Source: Nemertoderma westbladi (lineage: Eukaryota > Xenacoelomorpha > Nemertodermatida > Nemertodermatidae). From it: a DNA stretch of 64,000 nt. The translations under genes were made by a program, and so were the position numbers. Position 1 is the first letter of the stretch. Every line of letters begins with the position of its first letter. The notes below the pieces were generated by a model. That model made no database searches. It was not told the DNA's origin and saw nothing but the letters and a program-made list of their open reading frames with translations. This document shows positions 22,601 to 31,284 of this stretch, piece by piece. The stretch spans positions 1 through 64,000 of the forward strand of contig JAUCBJ010008167.1 of assembly GCA_032718475.1 (NCBI GenBank), read 5' to 3'.

Positions 22601-24418
22601 GAAGTCGGTACTGAGTTGCTGTCTAGTCTGTTTTATCCCAATGGGCGCAGATACCCTACTACCGTCCGAGAATTGTCGTGTTTCCGTCGGTGTGGCGTAA
22701 GTGGCCGTCTTGGTGGATGTTGTCTGGGGTTTTTGTCGGTTTGAGGATGGCAAGGTGATTCCTTCTGCTACGATGTGCTGGTCAGTGTAGTTGGATCGAG
22801 TTTCTACCACTGCTTCCCTGGATATCAAAAGGTACACATCTTCCAGTTTTAAGAATCCACCCCGCTCTTCCCGCTGGTATTCGATCTTCCTCCACTCCCG
22901 ACGAAGTCGATGGTGGAGTCGTCCTATGATCTTTAATAGGACTGTAGGGGTATTCCCATAGTCAAGTTGTCCAATGGATCTCAAAGTAGTGATAGCGTTC
23001 TTTATTTCGTCAGCCAGTTTCAATAAGTCGACGGGTTTAGTAATAGCCCCTCCCTTACAGAGTTCCTCTATCACTGACCTGGCCATGCTGACTGTACCTC
23101 CGTATATCGAAGTTAAACGATCGTACGCTAGTTCGAAGGCGTCCGGTACACCAACGAAGGTCTCCGCCAAACGTTTAGGTTCTCCCGACAACGTTTGAAG
23201 CAGGTAATTAAACTTCTCCCGTGATGTAAAGGCGCACACGGCGATCTGAGATTCGATATAGTCTACGAAAGTGTGCCAGTGTTTTGAGCTACCGGAAAAC
23301 TTAGGTGGTTGTTGCACCGGTAGTCCTTGTCTAGCTGCGAATTTCGCTATCTCCTCGGCAACGTTCAGAGTTTCGCGTCCTTGGTTGGTAATCTGGTTGA
23401 TGTCCCTTCTTGGCGCTTTTCCCTGATACGAAGTATTGGTCGATGGTATTTGTCTTTGCGGAATCTTTGGGTTTCTATTGTGTTCGAATTCGGAATTTCT
23501 CGGACTGTCGGTGTGAACTTCCTCCAAGCGTTCCTCGATCTGAGCCAACTTGTTAACAACTGGTCGCAGGATGTCGGCGAACTGTTGTGTACTGATTGCA
23601 TCCGTTGGTTGTAACGCCTTCTGTGTTGGTGTATTCTGTGGAGGATTGTCGATAAATGAATTATCCGAACGCTCACGTTTACATTCGTCGGCCGCTCCTG
23701 TTCTAAATACCTCGCGTTCCGGGTAATCCGACTCGCTTGAAGTACTACTGTCGCCTGGATACGGTGGTCGACGTGCTCGTGTCCGTTGCGTCGTCCGAAT
23801 TCTAACGTTTCGCTTTGGAACATCGTCCACTGGTCTCCGTTGTTCGGTAGGCTCACAAGTCTTCCTCGAAGTCGTAGATTGCGATGTAAACTGGTTGAAC
23901 GGTCGCGTATCCACTGGTCTCCGTTGTTCGGTAGGCTCACAAGTCTTCCTCGAAGTCGTAGATTGCGATGTAAACTGGTTGAACGGTCGCGTATCCACTG
24001 GTCTCCGTTGTTCGGTAGGCTCACAAGTCTTCCTCGAAGTCGTAGATTGCGATGTAAACTGGTTGAACGGTGGTCGGACGACAGCTTTTGAATCCAAAGG
24101 CCTTGTAGGCCTAAACGTCATTGGGTATTCGTAGTGCGTAACTGGTTTAGGTGTCAAAGGTGGACTCACCTGTTTTGTCGTTAGTAGTGCAGGTCCAGTC
24201 AACAAACTACTACGATCTGTAATCGGTGGGTTACTTACCTTGACTTTCAAAATAGGCGACGACGTTGCTCTTGACGGTATGAATTTGTCTGGAATAACCA
24301 ACCTGTGTTCCGTCGCACCATGGATAGGAGAAATATCACTACTACCCGCAATCGAAACAGGTTCCTTAGTCATAATTGGTGCAAACATAGGAGTTACTTG
24401 TGGGAATCGTTGACACAA
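19643..24418 (-). CDS. Gag-protease-RT-RNase H polyprotein, element B (BEL/Pao)
   Basis: About 1590 codons. Residues about 117-198 hold three 28-residue tandem repeats (84 bp each). Around 365-530 is the BEL/Pao gag domain ('PPKFSGSSKHWHTFVDYIES'). CCHC knuckles (CWRCTRHGHVRKDC, CPSCGRNHDG) are near 655-685, a protease active site (AILDSASSHSYVDE) near 776, Pao-type RT with YVDD near 1304, the A17-type joint (LFDPLGFISPIIL) near 1400, and RNase H (CFSDAS near 1485, AELQAA, YWTDA). The nominal first codon is TTG and the frame is open further upstream, so translation probably enters by a -1 shift from the coiled-coil ORF, with which it overlaps. It ends at a TAA directly before integrase in the same frame, so either readthrough or a disabling mutation is involved. 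Confidence 0.92.
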   Translation of the reverse strand: MCQRFPQVTPMFAPIMTKEPVSIAGSSDISPIHGATEHRLVIPDKFIPSRATSSPILKVKVSNPPITDRSSLLTGPALLTTKQVSPPLTPKPVTHYEYPMTFRPTRPLDSKAVVRPPFNQFTSQSTTSRKTCEPTEQRRPVDTRPFNQFTSQSTTSRKTCEPTEQRRPVDTRPFNQFTSQSTTSRKTCEPTEQRRPVDDVPKRNVRIRTTQRTRARRPPYPGDSSTSSESDYPEREVFRTGAADECKRERSDNSFIDNPPQNTPTQKALQPTDAISTQQFADILRPVVNKLAQIEERLEEVHTDSPRNSEFEHNRNPKIPQRQIPSTNTSYQGKAPRRDINQITNQGRETLNVAEEIAKFAARQGLPVQQPPKFSGSSKHWHTFVDYIESQIAVCAFTSREKFNYLLQTLSGEPKRLAETFVGVPDAFELAYDRLTSIYGGTVSMARSVIEELCKGGAITKPVDLLKLADEIKNAITTLRSIGQLDYGNTPTVLLKIIGRLHHRLRREWRKIEYQREERGGFLKLEDVYLLISREAVVETRSNYTDQHIVAEGITLPSSNRQKPQTTSTKTATYATPTETRQFSDGSRVSAPIGIKQTRQQLSTDFSGCQYCEHLGKRYIGHKLRGCQQFRELNSEERRLQIRPLDSCWRCTRHGHVRKDCPNTDTCPSCGRNHDGLLHTDSHTPTKRFAREHPEAAAKCNTAYKNRESKTTPTFVTHIKDCFSEQSGSSDEESEDDDVYSDGDEQPSIVLLTTDQLKGFSVIPIKITGTKGCKRIYAILDSASSHSYVDEQIADVVTDLRQGKRVSYTVSSMHGQLAIPVTRVKLNLDTLLPKSQHSEKERSLLPFKDLTFAATKDFSNLLGPVPEQSLEDRKYFRHLGVPECPVNYRSVAMLIGTDQFNLHQVWETRPSAVIVGNAYACRTPIGWYTRAPVRTLDISDEEDDVQSTCSLLTTNSIHSFSHDVDHTTLHSTKHDRRVTSMISHKEQLIHQVSLELGEKTSQPEIPSTTDDNAGRLVSLPTQITSTMPVDIDDDALRNHQVEQAVLDKELTEKTIRWLEQDTAEPGSYEPCMSEQEKQSLRIMEDTIRQTEDGHYEVGMLWRDQRPKLINNYPLALRRLHSIRQRLLKDEKAHLQYNTQMETYLSKGYAIRMTNPEIVTDQTYYLPHHYVRHPDKPDKVRVVNDCAALFEGMSLNSELMDGQNMNNYLMGVIMRFRQRQVAFTCDVEAMFHQVRALERDRDSLRFLWYPEGDLSLPPATYQMQVRVFGARDSPNCTMYALKQAARDQKHMYDPEIIKIVERDFYVDDGLQSCDTVERATTVAHQLRDCLAGGGFNLTKFASNSAELVDSFGTTERGGGDIDLEFEPLPTTKVLGLFWDPNTDNFRVKVRLDSQENTLTKRSCLSKLRRLFDPLGFISPIILQARIYMRSIWKDGLTWDEPISSDQVDLWKTWEAELSSLEDYSIPRVYFPLQTTFPDNLELHCFSDASDNGFGVAAYLRRQVDSEEFDVSLITSKAKTMPTKYMTTPRAELQAAALSTTIVNLIQTELQSSLQIFYWTDATLVLFYINNDTLEFKTFVANRRAEILDRSIK

Positions 24419-25650
24419 TCTTTTACTAATTGTCGTTCCCGTCCGGGTGCTCCTACGCTTCCTTCCTTCTTCCGTTCCTGAATTTGGCGATGTCTTACCT
24501 CTATCTGGTCCAAGTCATGTCCGTCTCGAGATCTCATTGATCGATCGCGGGCCTTTTGATCCAGATCTTCCTCGGCGTTCGCTAATTCTCTCGCCTTCTT
24601 CTCGAGTTCGAAATGAAGTTTAGCTGTCTTCTCTCGTTGTTCCGTTTGTTGTCGTTGCGCCTCAAACTCCGCTTGTCGTATAGCGGATTGAGCTTTTATT
24701 TGCCGTGTTTTCATTTCGGCCCGTGCTTCCGAAACTAACCTTTCTCGCTTTAATTCTGCCGTTTGTCGCTCTAATTCTGCCGCTGCCGTTTGTCGCTCTA
24801 ATTCTGCCGCTGCCGTTTGTCGCTCTAATTCTGCCGCTGCGTTTCGTTGCGCTAAATCAGCCGCTGCCGTTCGTTGGGCAATGTCTACCTCTAACCTTTC
24901 TACTTCAGCTGCTTCTAATTCAGCTTGTTCCTGTAGATGAGAGATTCTCGCTACGTTCGCAACGCGTAGCTTCTCTTCCTCTACTGCTGCCTGCATCACT
25001 AGAAGTTGAGCTTGTTCCTCCATTTCTCGTCGTTGTCGGTAGAATTCTTGCTGTTGTCGAGCAACTTCTGACGTGACCATACTTCCCTCGCCGATTTCGC
25101 TACGAATACTTACCAACGATTGATTTAGTATTCCTGGTACTAGTTCGATTTGTGCGAGTGAAGTTTCCCTCGTATATTCCGGCACGGTTTCCAAATCGCC
25201 GACGTCTTCGCCGCACATACGTAAGTGGTCCGTCAGATGTTTCAATTGTCCATCTAGTCGGTACAGTTCCTGTTCTTCCTCGGGCTGCAATAATTCGTCC
25301 GAAACTGACTCACCTAACAACTGGTCCGCTTGTTCCTGTTGTATCTGCCTAATCGTCGACTTAAACTGAATCAGTTTCTCTCTAGCGATCATTAGTTTCT
25401 CGAGGATTCTAAGTTGTGTGTCCATATCCTGTCTCTGTCTAGCTAGATCTTGTAGACTGATAAGGTTATCTACGGACTTATGTACTCTACTTTGTACTCT
25501 AACCTGGAGGGTGTAGAACTCAAACCGAGACATCGGAGCGGTCAACTCGTCTAATATGCGTTGGCCTTCTCCAATACTCCTGGTAATATGCGCCATGTAA
25601 CCGCCGACGCTTCTAACCACACTCTCCTGGCTTCCTGCTGAACTTACCAT
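24394..25650 (-). CDS. Coiled-coil first ORF (Gag N-terminal part), element B
   Basis: 418 codons from an ATG. Residues about 190-370 form a long Q/E/A/R-rich coiled coil with four near-perfect 9-residue units (AAAELERQT; 27-bp tandem repeats at about 24750-24865). There is no known enzyme motif. The position, first in the element and overlapping gag-pol, suggests a Gag extension that helps particle assembly. The ORF ends KDCVNDSHK and overlaps the next ORF, which lies in the -1 frame; a run of four A (24421-24424 on the plus strand) lies at the overlap. The start codon is directly followed by GTAAGT, a consensus splice-donor sequence. Confidence 0.75.
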   Translation of the reverse strand: MVSSAGSQESVVRSVGGYMAHITRSIGEGQRILDELTAPMSRFEFYTLQVRVQSRVHKSVDNLISLQDLARQRQDMDTQLRILEKLMIAREKLIQFKSTIRQIQQEQADQLLGESVSDELLQPEEEQELYRLDGQLKHLTDHLRMCGEDVGDLETVPEYTRETSLAQIELVPGILNQSLVSIRSEIGEGSMVTSEVARQQQEFYRQRREMEEQAQLLVMQAAVEEEKLRVANVARISHLQEQAELEAAEVERLEVDIAQRTAAADLAQRNAAAELERQTAAAELERQTAAAELERQTAELKRERLVSEARAEMKTRQIKAQSAIRQAEFEAQRQQTEQREKTAKLHFELEKKARELANAEEDLDQKARDRSMRSRDGHDLDQIEVRHRQIQERKKEGSVGAPGRERQLVKDCVNDSHK

Positions 25651-26766
25651 GTCCGTTTCCCTGTATCTAGGTTGCGGAACAGTTAGAAAGTCCTCGGTCC
25701 TGCCGTCGCCTCGTACTACGGCATCCGGTACTCCCGTTGGATGTACTGGTGACGCACACGGTGTAGGTTCGGTAGGCTCGCGAGTCTTCCCCTGTAGATC
25801 TTCCGCTGCTGACTAATCCGCGTCACATGAGTCATAGTCGGTAGGTGTATTCTTCGTATAGTCTTGTTTGTCACTCATTTCGGTAGTTGTAAGTCAAGTA
25901 AAGTGAGTGTCAAAGTATCAAACTTACCGTATTTTATCTAAACGGTACTAATTACAGTCATATAAAATTAGCCTACCGGCCGATTTTATAGCAGATGGAT
26001 AAAATTAGCCTAAACGGCCAATTTTACAGCAAATAAATGTCACGGTATAAGTATATAATAAAATTAGCCTAGCGGCCAATTTTATAACAAATAAATCGGA
26101 TAACGATATGCGTTATCAAAAGGTAAATAAAATACAATAATACGGACTAATTCAGCAATGAACAAAGAAATCGTACGGAATGCATAAATACTTGAGACAG
26201 TGGAACCCACAATAATTTTAACTAATACGGTAATGCCTAACTTATGTATGCAACTTTTCGAATTCACCCACTCCAATAATTCTCCAGAAAAACAGATTCC
26301 CAGATACAAACCGGACGTGAACCTTTCCGTTTTTAACGTTGCGGACGAAGCGCGATTTTCCCAACCAAAGTTGTTGAGTTATCTATCTCCCAAACTTGCT
26401 AAACACGGTCTTGCTCCCGTTACAGTCTAGAAATGAGTTCTGAATCCTGAAAAACAAAAGAGTTAGGTTTTACTTTTACGAAAATTTTTGTACCGGTACA
26501 ATATGGTATTTAAACCCTTTTAAACACCGGTATTCAATTCCAAAAAATATTTTACACGCGGTTCAAATCAAATTTTATTTCAAAAAAAAATTAGCACTTA
26601 GCTAATCAAATATAAATTTTTACCTCAAAATACAAAATTTTCAAATAACTTTAGTCCTACCGAACCGTAGTTCAGTAAAACATATTCCTACTATTTTAGG
26701 AAATATGTTAAATAATACCATATTCCTACTATTATAGGAAATATGTTAAAATAATCATATTCCTAC
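25651..26766 (-). other. Leader of element B between 5' LTR and first ORF
   Basis: About 1.1 kb without a convincing sense ORF. It has one 20-nt word (25771-25790), three hairpin repeats (25964-26085) and, next to the LTR, three imperfect 40-bp repeats of 'catattcctactattataggaaatatgtt' (about 26680-26770). I looked for TGG-initial primer-binding sequence just inside the LTR on the element strand (GTAGGAATATG...) and did not find one. Confidence 0.5.
25964..26085 (-). repeat. Three hairpin repeats in the element B leader
   Basis: Copies at 25964-25988, 26001-26026 and 26060-26085. Each has the form AAAATTAGCC-(4 nt)-GGCCAATTTT, an inverted repeat that could fold into a stem of about 9-10 bp in leader RNA. 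Candidates for a packaging or dimerisation signal; the role is inferred only from position and structure. Confidence 0.6.
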
Positions 26767-28247
26767 TATTAGAAGAGACAGTAACAATACCTGCAATATC
26801 CTACTGTAAAGTTTGTGAATCAAATAATAAATCCGGCCTTCTCACCAAAACAGTAAACTCTAAGTAAGCGAATATATTGCAGTATCGATCTCTTATAACC
26901 GGTGAGGCAGAAAACAGTCTACGAGCAGACAAACTTCGATAAAACAAAATCCCGCGCAGCGAATCCTAAAATCAGGCTGACTCACTGACGGACTAAGGGG
27001 CTCGTATACTTTGCCGCGGTGTGATTTATATGGTTGGGCTAAAGAGACGCTAGCTAGGTACAGAGGCAGAGATTTGGAGATGTCTAACTAGCGGGCAAAG
27101 CGCAGTACGGACAAAAGTTAATTTTATATATTTTGAGGTGTAAATAATTTCTAACGCGCGTGTGTGATTCTGAACAGTCAAAGCAGTTTTGCTCCTTCAT
27201 ATATATAATTACTGGGTACGGTGTACATTTTACGAATATTCTAATTTTGTAACTTGTAGGTCCAATACTCACGAATGATAAGGTTCCTTCCCCTCTTGCG
27301 TATTTCCAGGACTCAAATTCAGGCATAAGGTTAATGCTACGCCCAGAATTCGGCAATTTTAATTTACCAGGCCCCTAATACTAAGAAGAAATGTGTTAGT
27401 TTACTACAGTAGGCGTACGGTTACAAATAGCTATCCTGGCTCTTATCTAGAATTTTAGTCACCTAGGTAGGCTGGGTAACTTCCTATCAGGACGTTGGCG
27501 GGGACACGGTAGATGTTAGTATATCCCTAATAGCCTCAATTTATTTGCGCCTAGTCGTAAACTGCCCTACCGCCTGAACGGTACAATCCTAATTCAGGTG
27601 AAACACAGCAACCCTCCTAGCCTACAAGTTCTAATGCAATGGATACCGTTGTACTACAAATAGTCGCAGACGCACCTGTACTTAGCAAGAGTTAGGCGTA
27701 CAGTTTGCTGCACCCTACCAATGTGTATGCTTTGTACCGGTGTGCCTACGTCCTATCTGCGTACTAGTATCTGCCTGCTCTTTCCCTCCCCCCGTAGGAA
27801 TATGAAGGTCTACTGCGGTTTTTTCCTGAATTAAAACAGTACAGTCCCTAAGATGTAATTTTAGGCGTACAGCGTGTCACTACTTCTACCTTTGATCTTT
27901 GGTCTTACGCTTAGGTAGCAAGGCGTCGAACGCTGTCTAACCTTTCAGGCGATGGGCGAATAACTGAGATGGTATTGCGGGTTGTCTCCTGTCTACATTC
28001 CCTTGATGTTCCCGTTCATTGCTGCGGCCCGATCTCTAGCCGGCCATCCTGTTCCTAAGTGTGTTCACCATAGTGAATCATGGTGAAAAGAAAAGCAGGT
28101 AGCGGTATTTCTGAATTTATTGCAGATAATAATACAAAATGTAATCTGAAAACTAATGACAGAATAAACAAATATCAGATAACTCAGAATAATTGTGAGA
28201 GATAGATATACTGAAGATTGAGAAGTGAACTAATGAACGAAATCGCA

Positions 28248-28256
28248 CCTTTTATA
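28248..28256 (-). promoter_or_regulatory. TATA box of element B 5' LTR
   Basis: TATAAAAGG on the element strand. It is conserved at 11336-11344 and in the solo LTR at 32236-32244, and an AATAAA follows about 100-130 nt downstream in each. Confidence 0.65.
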
Positions 28257-28473
28257 CCAAATTTGTGCCGCAATCAATCGAGAAAATTCTCGATTGTTCT
28301 ATAGGTTCTAACAGGTTTTTAAAGGTAGCTATTGGTCCAGCTAATATATAACTTGCACGACATTGGTTACAATCTAATAACTGCAGTCTCATTGGTTAAT
28401 CTAGGTACAGACAAATGCAATTTAATTTGTAGCGGTCAATTTAAATGAGTTGAAATTCTGTACAAAAAATAAT

Positions 28474-28552
28474 TCGCACTTACTAGGATTCGAACTCAAT
28501 ACCTACTACACATATAATTTCCAACGCTCTACCGACTGAGCTACTGAACCAC
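28474..28552 (-). repeat. tRNA-like block inside the 5' LTR
   Basis: Same A box and B box as at 11562-11641, about 130 nt inside the LTR start and about 220 nt upstream of the TATA box on the element strand. It could act as an internal Pol III promoter, but the anticodon arm is not foldable. Confidence 0.6.
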
Positions 28553-28679
28553 TTGACTAAAGATCGTACAATAGATATAACAAATACAAATGAGGACTCA
28601 AAGCAATCTTTTAGCAAAGTTAATTCGAATAAAAATAAAATTTTGAAAATCCACGGCATTTAGGGAATATAATTCTATA

Positions 28680-28684
28680 GGTAG
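28680..28684. repeat. Target-site duplication, right copy (ggtag)
   Basis: Matches 9850-9854 exactly. Confidence 0.85.
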
Positions 28685-29753
28685 ACTTAATGGAACATTT
28701 CACAAACTTTCGTTGGAGGCTTGTACGTACATTATATTGGTTTCATCCGATGTTTTTATTAGGCTAACTAAGAATTTATTCGGTAGAAATAATTAATGTT
28801 CTTTATTTTATTTATTTAATACAGTAAGACCACTTCGCAGAATAAACTGCTCTTAGTGTCCATTACCCAGGTTGCGGATAGGGATAATATTACACACATC
28901 GCAGTAATTGTGATTATGATTTGTTTGCCTAGGCGAATGTGTTTTACATTAGATGGGAGGCAGTTTGTTTGGTTGATGCAGGTCATCTTGTTCAAGCCAT
29001 CTTGTTGGCGTTCTAGTATTCTATAGTTTTTTTATTCATCAAGATCAACGAGATTCCGCGAATATATCCATAGAGACCAACTTAATTGTTTTCATTTCTT
29101 GTTGGACTCTCTTGGTTTGGTACAAGTCTACTATAAAAAGGCAGCAAGCTGGCTGGAAGTTGCCCGATCGAAGAATCCTAGCCAAGCCTATTACAAATGA
29201 ACTAAGTCAGGTTAGGCCTACCTCCACAGCAGCATACTTAGCGGTTGGCGGGTTTTTAGCTTTAAGAGGAAATGTCGTTAGTAATAACAAGAAAATATCA
29301 GAAATTGCTTTCACAGGTATTGGAGGCTCATTATTCAATGCAGGCATGTGAAATGGCGGAATCCAAACCAATATATGTTTGTCCACATCTAACTCATAAA
29401 ATAATTACATATTATAAGGTATATCTTAATTATTCTACATCTGAATAGTAATATGGGATCTGAAGTTAAGTGTAAGCTGAAGCTATTGGCTAATTTGTGA
29501 TAAAAGTGGTTTCTGGTGGCCTTTTTGTCCTTTACGTTGATGGCGGCACTTAATAATTGACATACTACAGTAAGTAATAATTGCGGTAGCCTATGCAAAT
29601 ATCGCTTATGGTCAAAGGTTCCACATGGGTCTAAAAATCCACTGGGTCAGAGCTTCAACAACTAGGTTAAAGCTTACACAAATGCATTCACAAATGCCAA
29701 AAACACATTCAGCACCTTCGTGCTACTATTGTACGTTTTCTGTTTTACAGTGA
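28685..29753. other. Non-genic flank with one weak ORF
   Basis: The frame 29112-29351 (79 codons, nominal start GTG rather than ATG) contains STAAYLAVGGFLALRGN and ISEIAFTGIGGSLF, which could be one hydrophobic segment of a small membrane protein, but I see no family match and no second exon. Otherwise nothing is seen. Confidence 0.25.
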
Positions 29754-30530
29754 CTATGTTCAACGCATGTCCTATCATCATAATGATGATGGGAGGATGG
29801 TAACTCCACCTACTCGCTCCAGAAGTCGAAGAAATCCTGTCAAGTACCTAACTGATCTAGACTTTGCTGATGATCTACTTTGATGCTTTACTCTCAGAAT
29901 CACTAAAGGGAGCCCAATGGCTCGTCAGCTCATTAGAACAGGCTGCCTCTAGTGCCCGTCGATTTATTAACTCCACAAAGATAAAAATTTTGACAGTTAA
30001 CTTTGAAAGTCCTCAACCAATCTCTGATCGGATAAGTATAAGCTCAAAGGATGGTATAATTGAGCATGTGGACGACTTCTGTTAGCTGGGATCATGGATC
30101 CGGAAGCATAGAATACGTAATTGAAAGGCATGGATCAGTCGCATTGAATGGGCTTTCCAGGATTTGGAAGTCCCACAGAATTCATCAGAAACTTAAGGTC
30201 CGATTATTTAGAGCAGCAGTAGTTCCAGTACTCCTCTATGAGAGTCCTTCCTTGGCTCTAAATGTTGAGGACACCAAATCTCTGTATGGCACTGTGTCAA
30301 GTACAATACACACATCCCCAACCAGAGACTACATAACATTGGAGGTATCTCATTGGTTCCATCAAGCTTCACACTAGAACAAAGTCGCCTCTGCTTTGCA
30401 GGATGAGGATCAGCCTGTGCACAAACTTGTGCTTTGGCAGCCCCATGGAGAAAATAATCATGGTGGACAGCCCTTCACTTTCGTGAAACGCCTCGTAAAG
30501 AATAGTAGAGTAATATATTAGAGTAGTAGC
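29754..30530 (+). pseudogene. Non-LTR retrotransposon fragment (RT C-terminal half)
   Basis: Broken frames encode 'KYLTDLDFADDL' (RT motif C, FADD, about 29845-29880), then 'GA..L..SLE.AAS' and 'K.RLFRAAVVPVLLYESPSLAL', the end of a LINE RT. It is closely related to the minus-strand fragment at 48953-49965 and shares its 3' part with 44112-44411. Frameshifts and a stop right after FADDL show it is dead. The clade is not certain (RTE/CR1-like). Confidence 0.75.
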
Positions 30531-31011
30531 ATATTAGTAGTTTTACAGTATGTTAACTGCTTTGGTTTACACCCCGTCAGCGACTGTAAATCCAAACACC
30601 AATGTTGTAACTGCATCATGATAAGCATCATCATACACTAATGTGTTTCTCCAAGTCTTCACTTCATGATTGAACTAACAGGGGTCATTCTGTGAAACTA
30701 GCTAGTGCATATCTAACTTCACCCAGGTATACACCAGAATACCACTGGTATACACCACTGGATACCTTGATTGTGGATCCAAAATGGTTCTACATTAAAA
30801 TTATTTTGTTCATGACTACAAGTTGCCATGTCTTAAAACATGTACAATGACTGCAGATTCATTTGATGATTCAATGACCACTGAGGAACGCTTTCTGGTC
30901 CAGTTTTACTTATTCAGACAGTATTTATCAGAATCTGTTACTCTTACATCATAGAATGGACTGCAGAAAAACCTTAATGAAAATTACCATGCGACTGTCT
31001 TACCAAGTGAC
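30531..31011. other. Non-genic DNA
   Basis: The LINE 3' tail ends in 'catgataagcatcatcatac'-like DNA near 30615-30640. Nothing else is supported. Confidence 0.4.
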
Positions 31012-31284
31012 AATAATATCTGTCCACTCTGCCTCCCACCATCGCCAACCAATAATATCTGTCCACTCTGCCTCCCACCATCATCGCCAACCAATAATAT
31101 CTGTCCACTCTGCCTCCCACCATCGCCAACCAATAATATCTGTCCACTCTGCCTCCCACCATCGCCAACCAATAATATCTGTCCACTCTGCCTCCCACCA
31201 TCACCAACCAATAATATCTGTCCACTCTGCCTCCCACCATCGCCAACCAATAATATCTGTCCACTCTGCCTCCCACCATCGCCA
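31012..31284. repeat. 39-bp minisatellite, 7 copies
   Basis: Seven head-to-tail units (caataatatctgtccactct + gcctcccaccatcgccaac); one unit has an extra ATC. All frames stay open because the period is divisible by three, which creates long spurious ORFs on both strands. Confidence 0.9.

Larger units (their letters stand above)
12061..25790 (-). repeat. Eleven dispersed copies of a 20-nt word in element B
   Basis: Consensus on the element strand: GGAAGACTYGYGAGCCTWYC. Copies are at 12061-12080, 12257-12276, 12631-12650, 15589-15608, 16757-16776, 19332-19351, 21360-21379, 23846-23865, 23930-23949, 24014-24033 and 25771-25790. Three lie in the 3' region, one between the integrase and exonuclease ORFs, one in the leader and six inside ORFs. 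In the ORFs it is read in at least two frames (GRLASL or GRLVSL in three places, KTCEPTE in the 84-bp tandem repeat), so the conservation is at nucleotide level. The core CTCGCGAG is a palindrome and most variation is CG to CA, as expected from CpG decay. Bare cores also occur near 12890 and 16240. Confidence 0.85.
9855..28679 (-). mobile_element. Element B: ~18.8-kb BEL/Pao retrotransposon with exonuclease and knuckle accessory ORFs
   Basis: Two 1913-bp direct LTRs bound the element and a 5-bp TSD flanks it. By eye the LTRs differ at about eleven sites without indels, so insertion is recent. Order on the minus strand: LTR, 1.1-kb leader, coiled-coil ORF, gag-protease-RT-RNase H, integrase, exonuclease-like ORF, three-knuckle ORF, 0.9-kb repetitive 3' region, LTR. 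Typical BEL/Pao elements are roughly 5-9 kb, so this one is about twice normal, mainly because of two accessory ORFs, long LTRs and a long linker before integrase. Coding is nearly intact: one TAA between RNase H and integrase, a -1 overlap between the first two ORFs and a +1 overlap between the last two. No convincing primer-binding site was found. Confidence 0.9.
26767..28679 (-). repeat. 5' LTR of element B
   Basis: Matches the left LTR with about eleven substitutions by eye. On the element strand the TATA box is at 28256-28248 and an AATAAA at 28121-28116, so the transcript R region would be about 100 nt and U5 about 1.3 kb, unusually long. The tRNA-like block is at 28474-28552. Confidence 0.9.

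Noticed and set aside
23365-24024. 219-codon alternative minus-strand frame with SLPNNGDQWIRDRSTSLHRN repeats
   Set aside because: It is the 84-bp tandem repeat read in another frame within gag; the real frame continues through gag and RT.
26200-26430. 76-codon plus-strand ORF in the element B leader
   Set aside because: Antisense to the element, no recognisable domain, and overlaps structured leader DNA; probably chance.
31012-31284. CRISPR-like array
   Set aside because: Units are contiguous with no unique spacers, in a eukaryotic context; it is a minisatellite.
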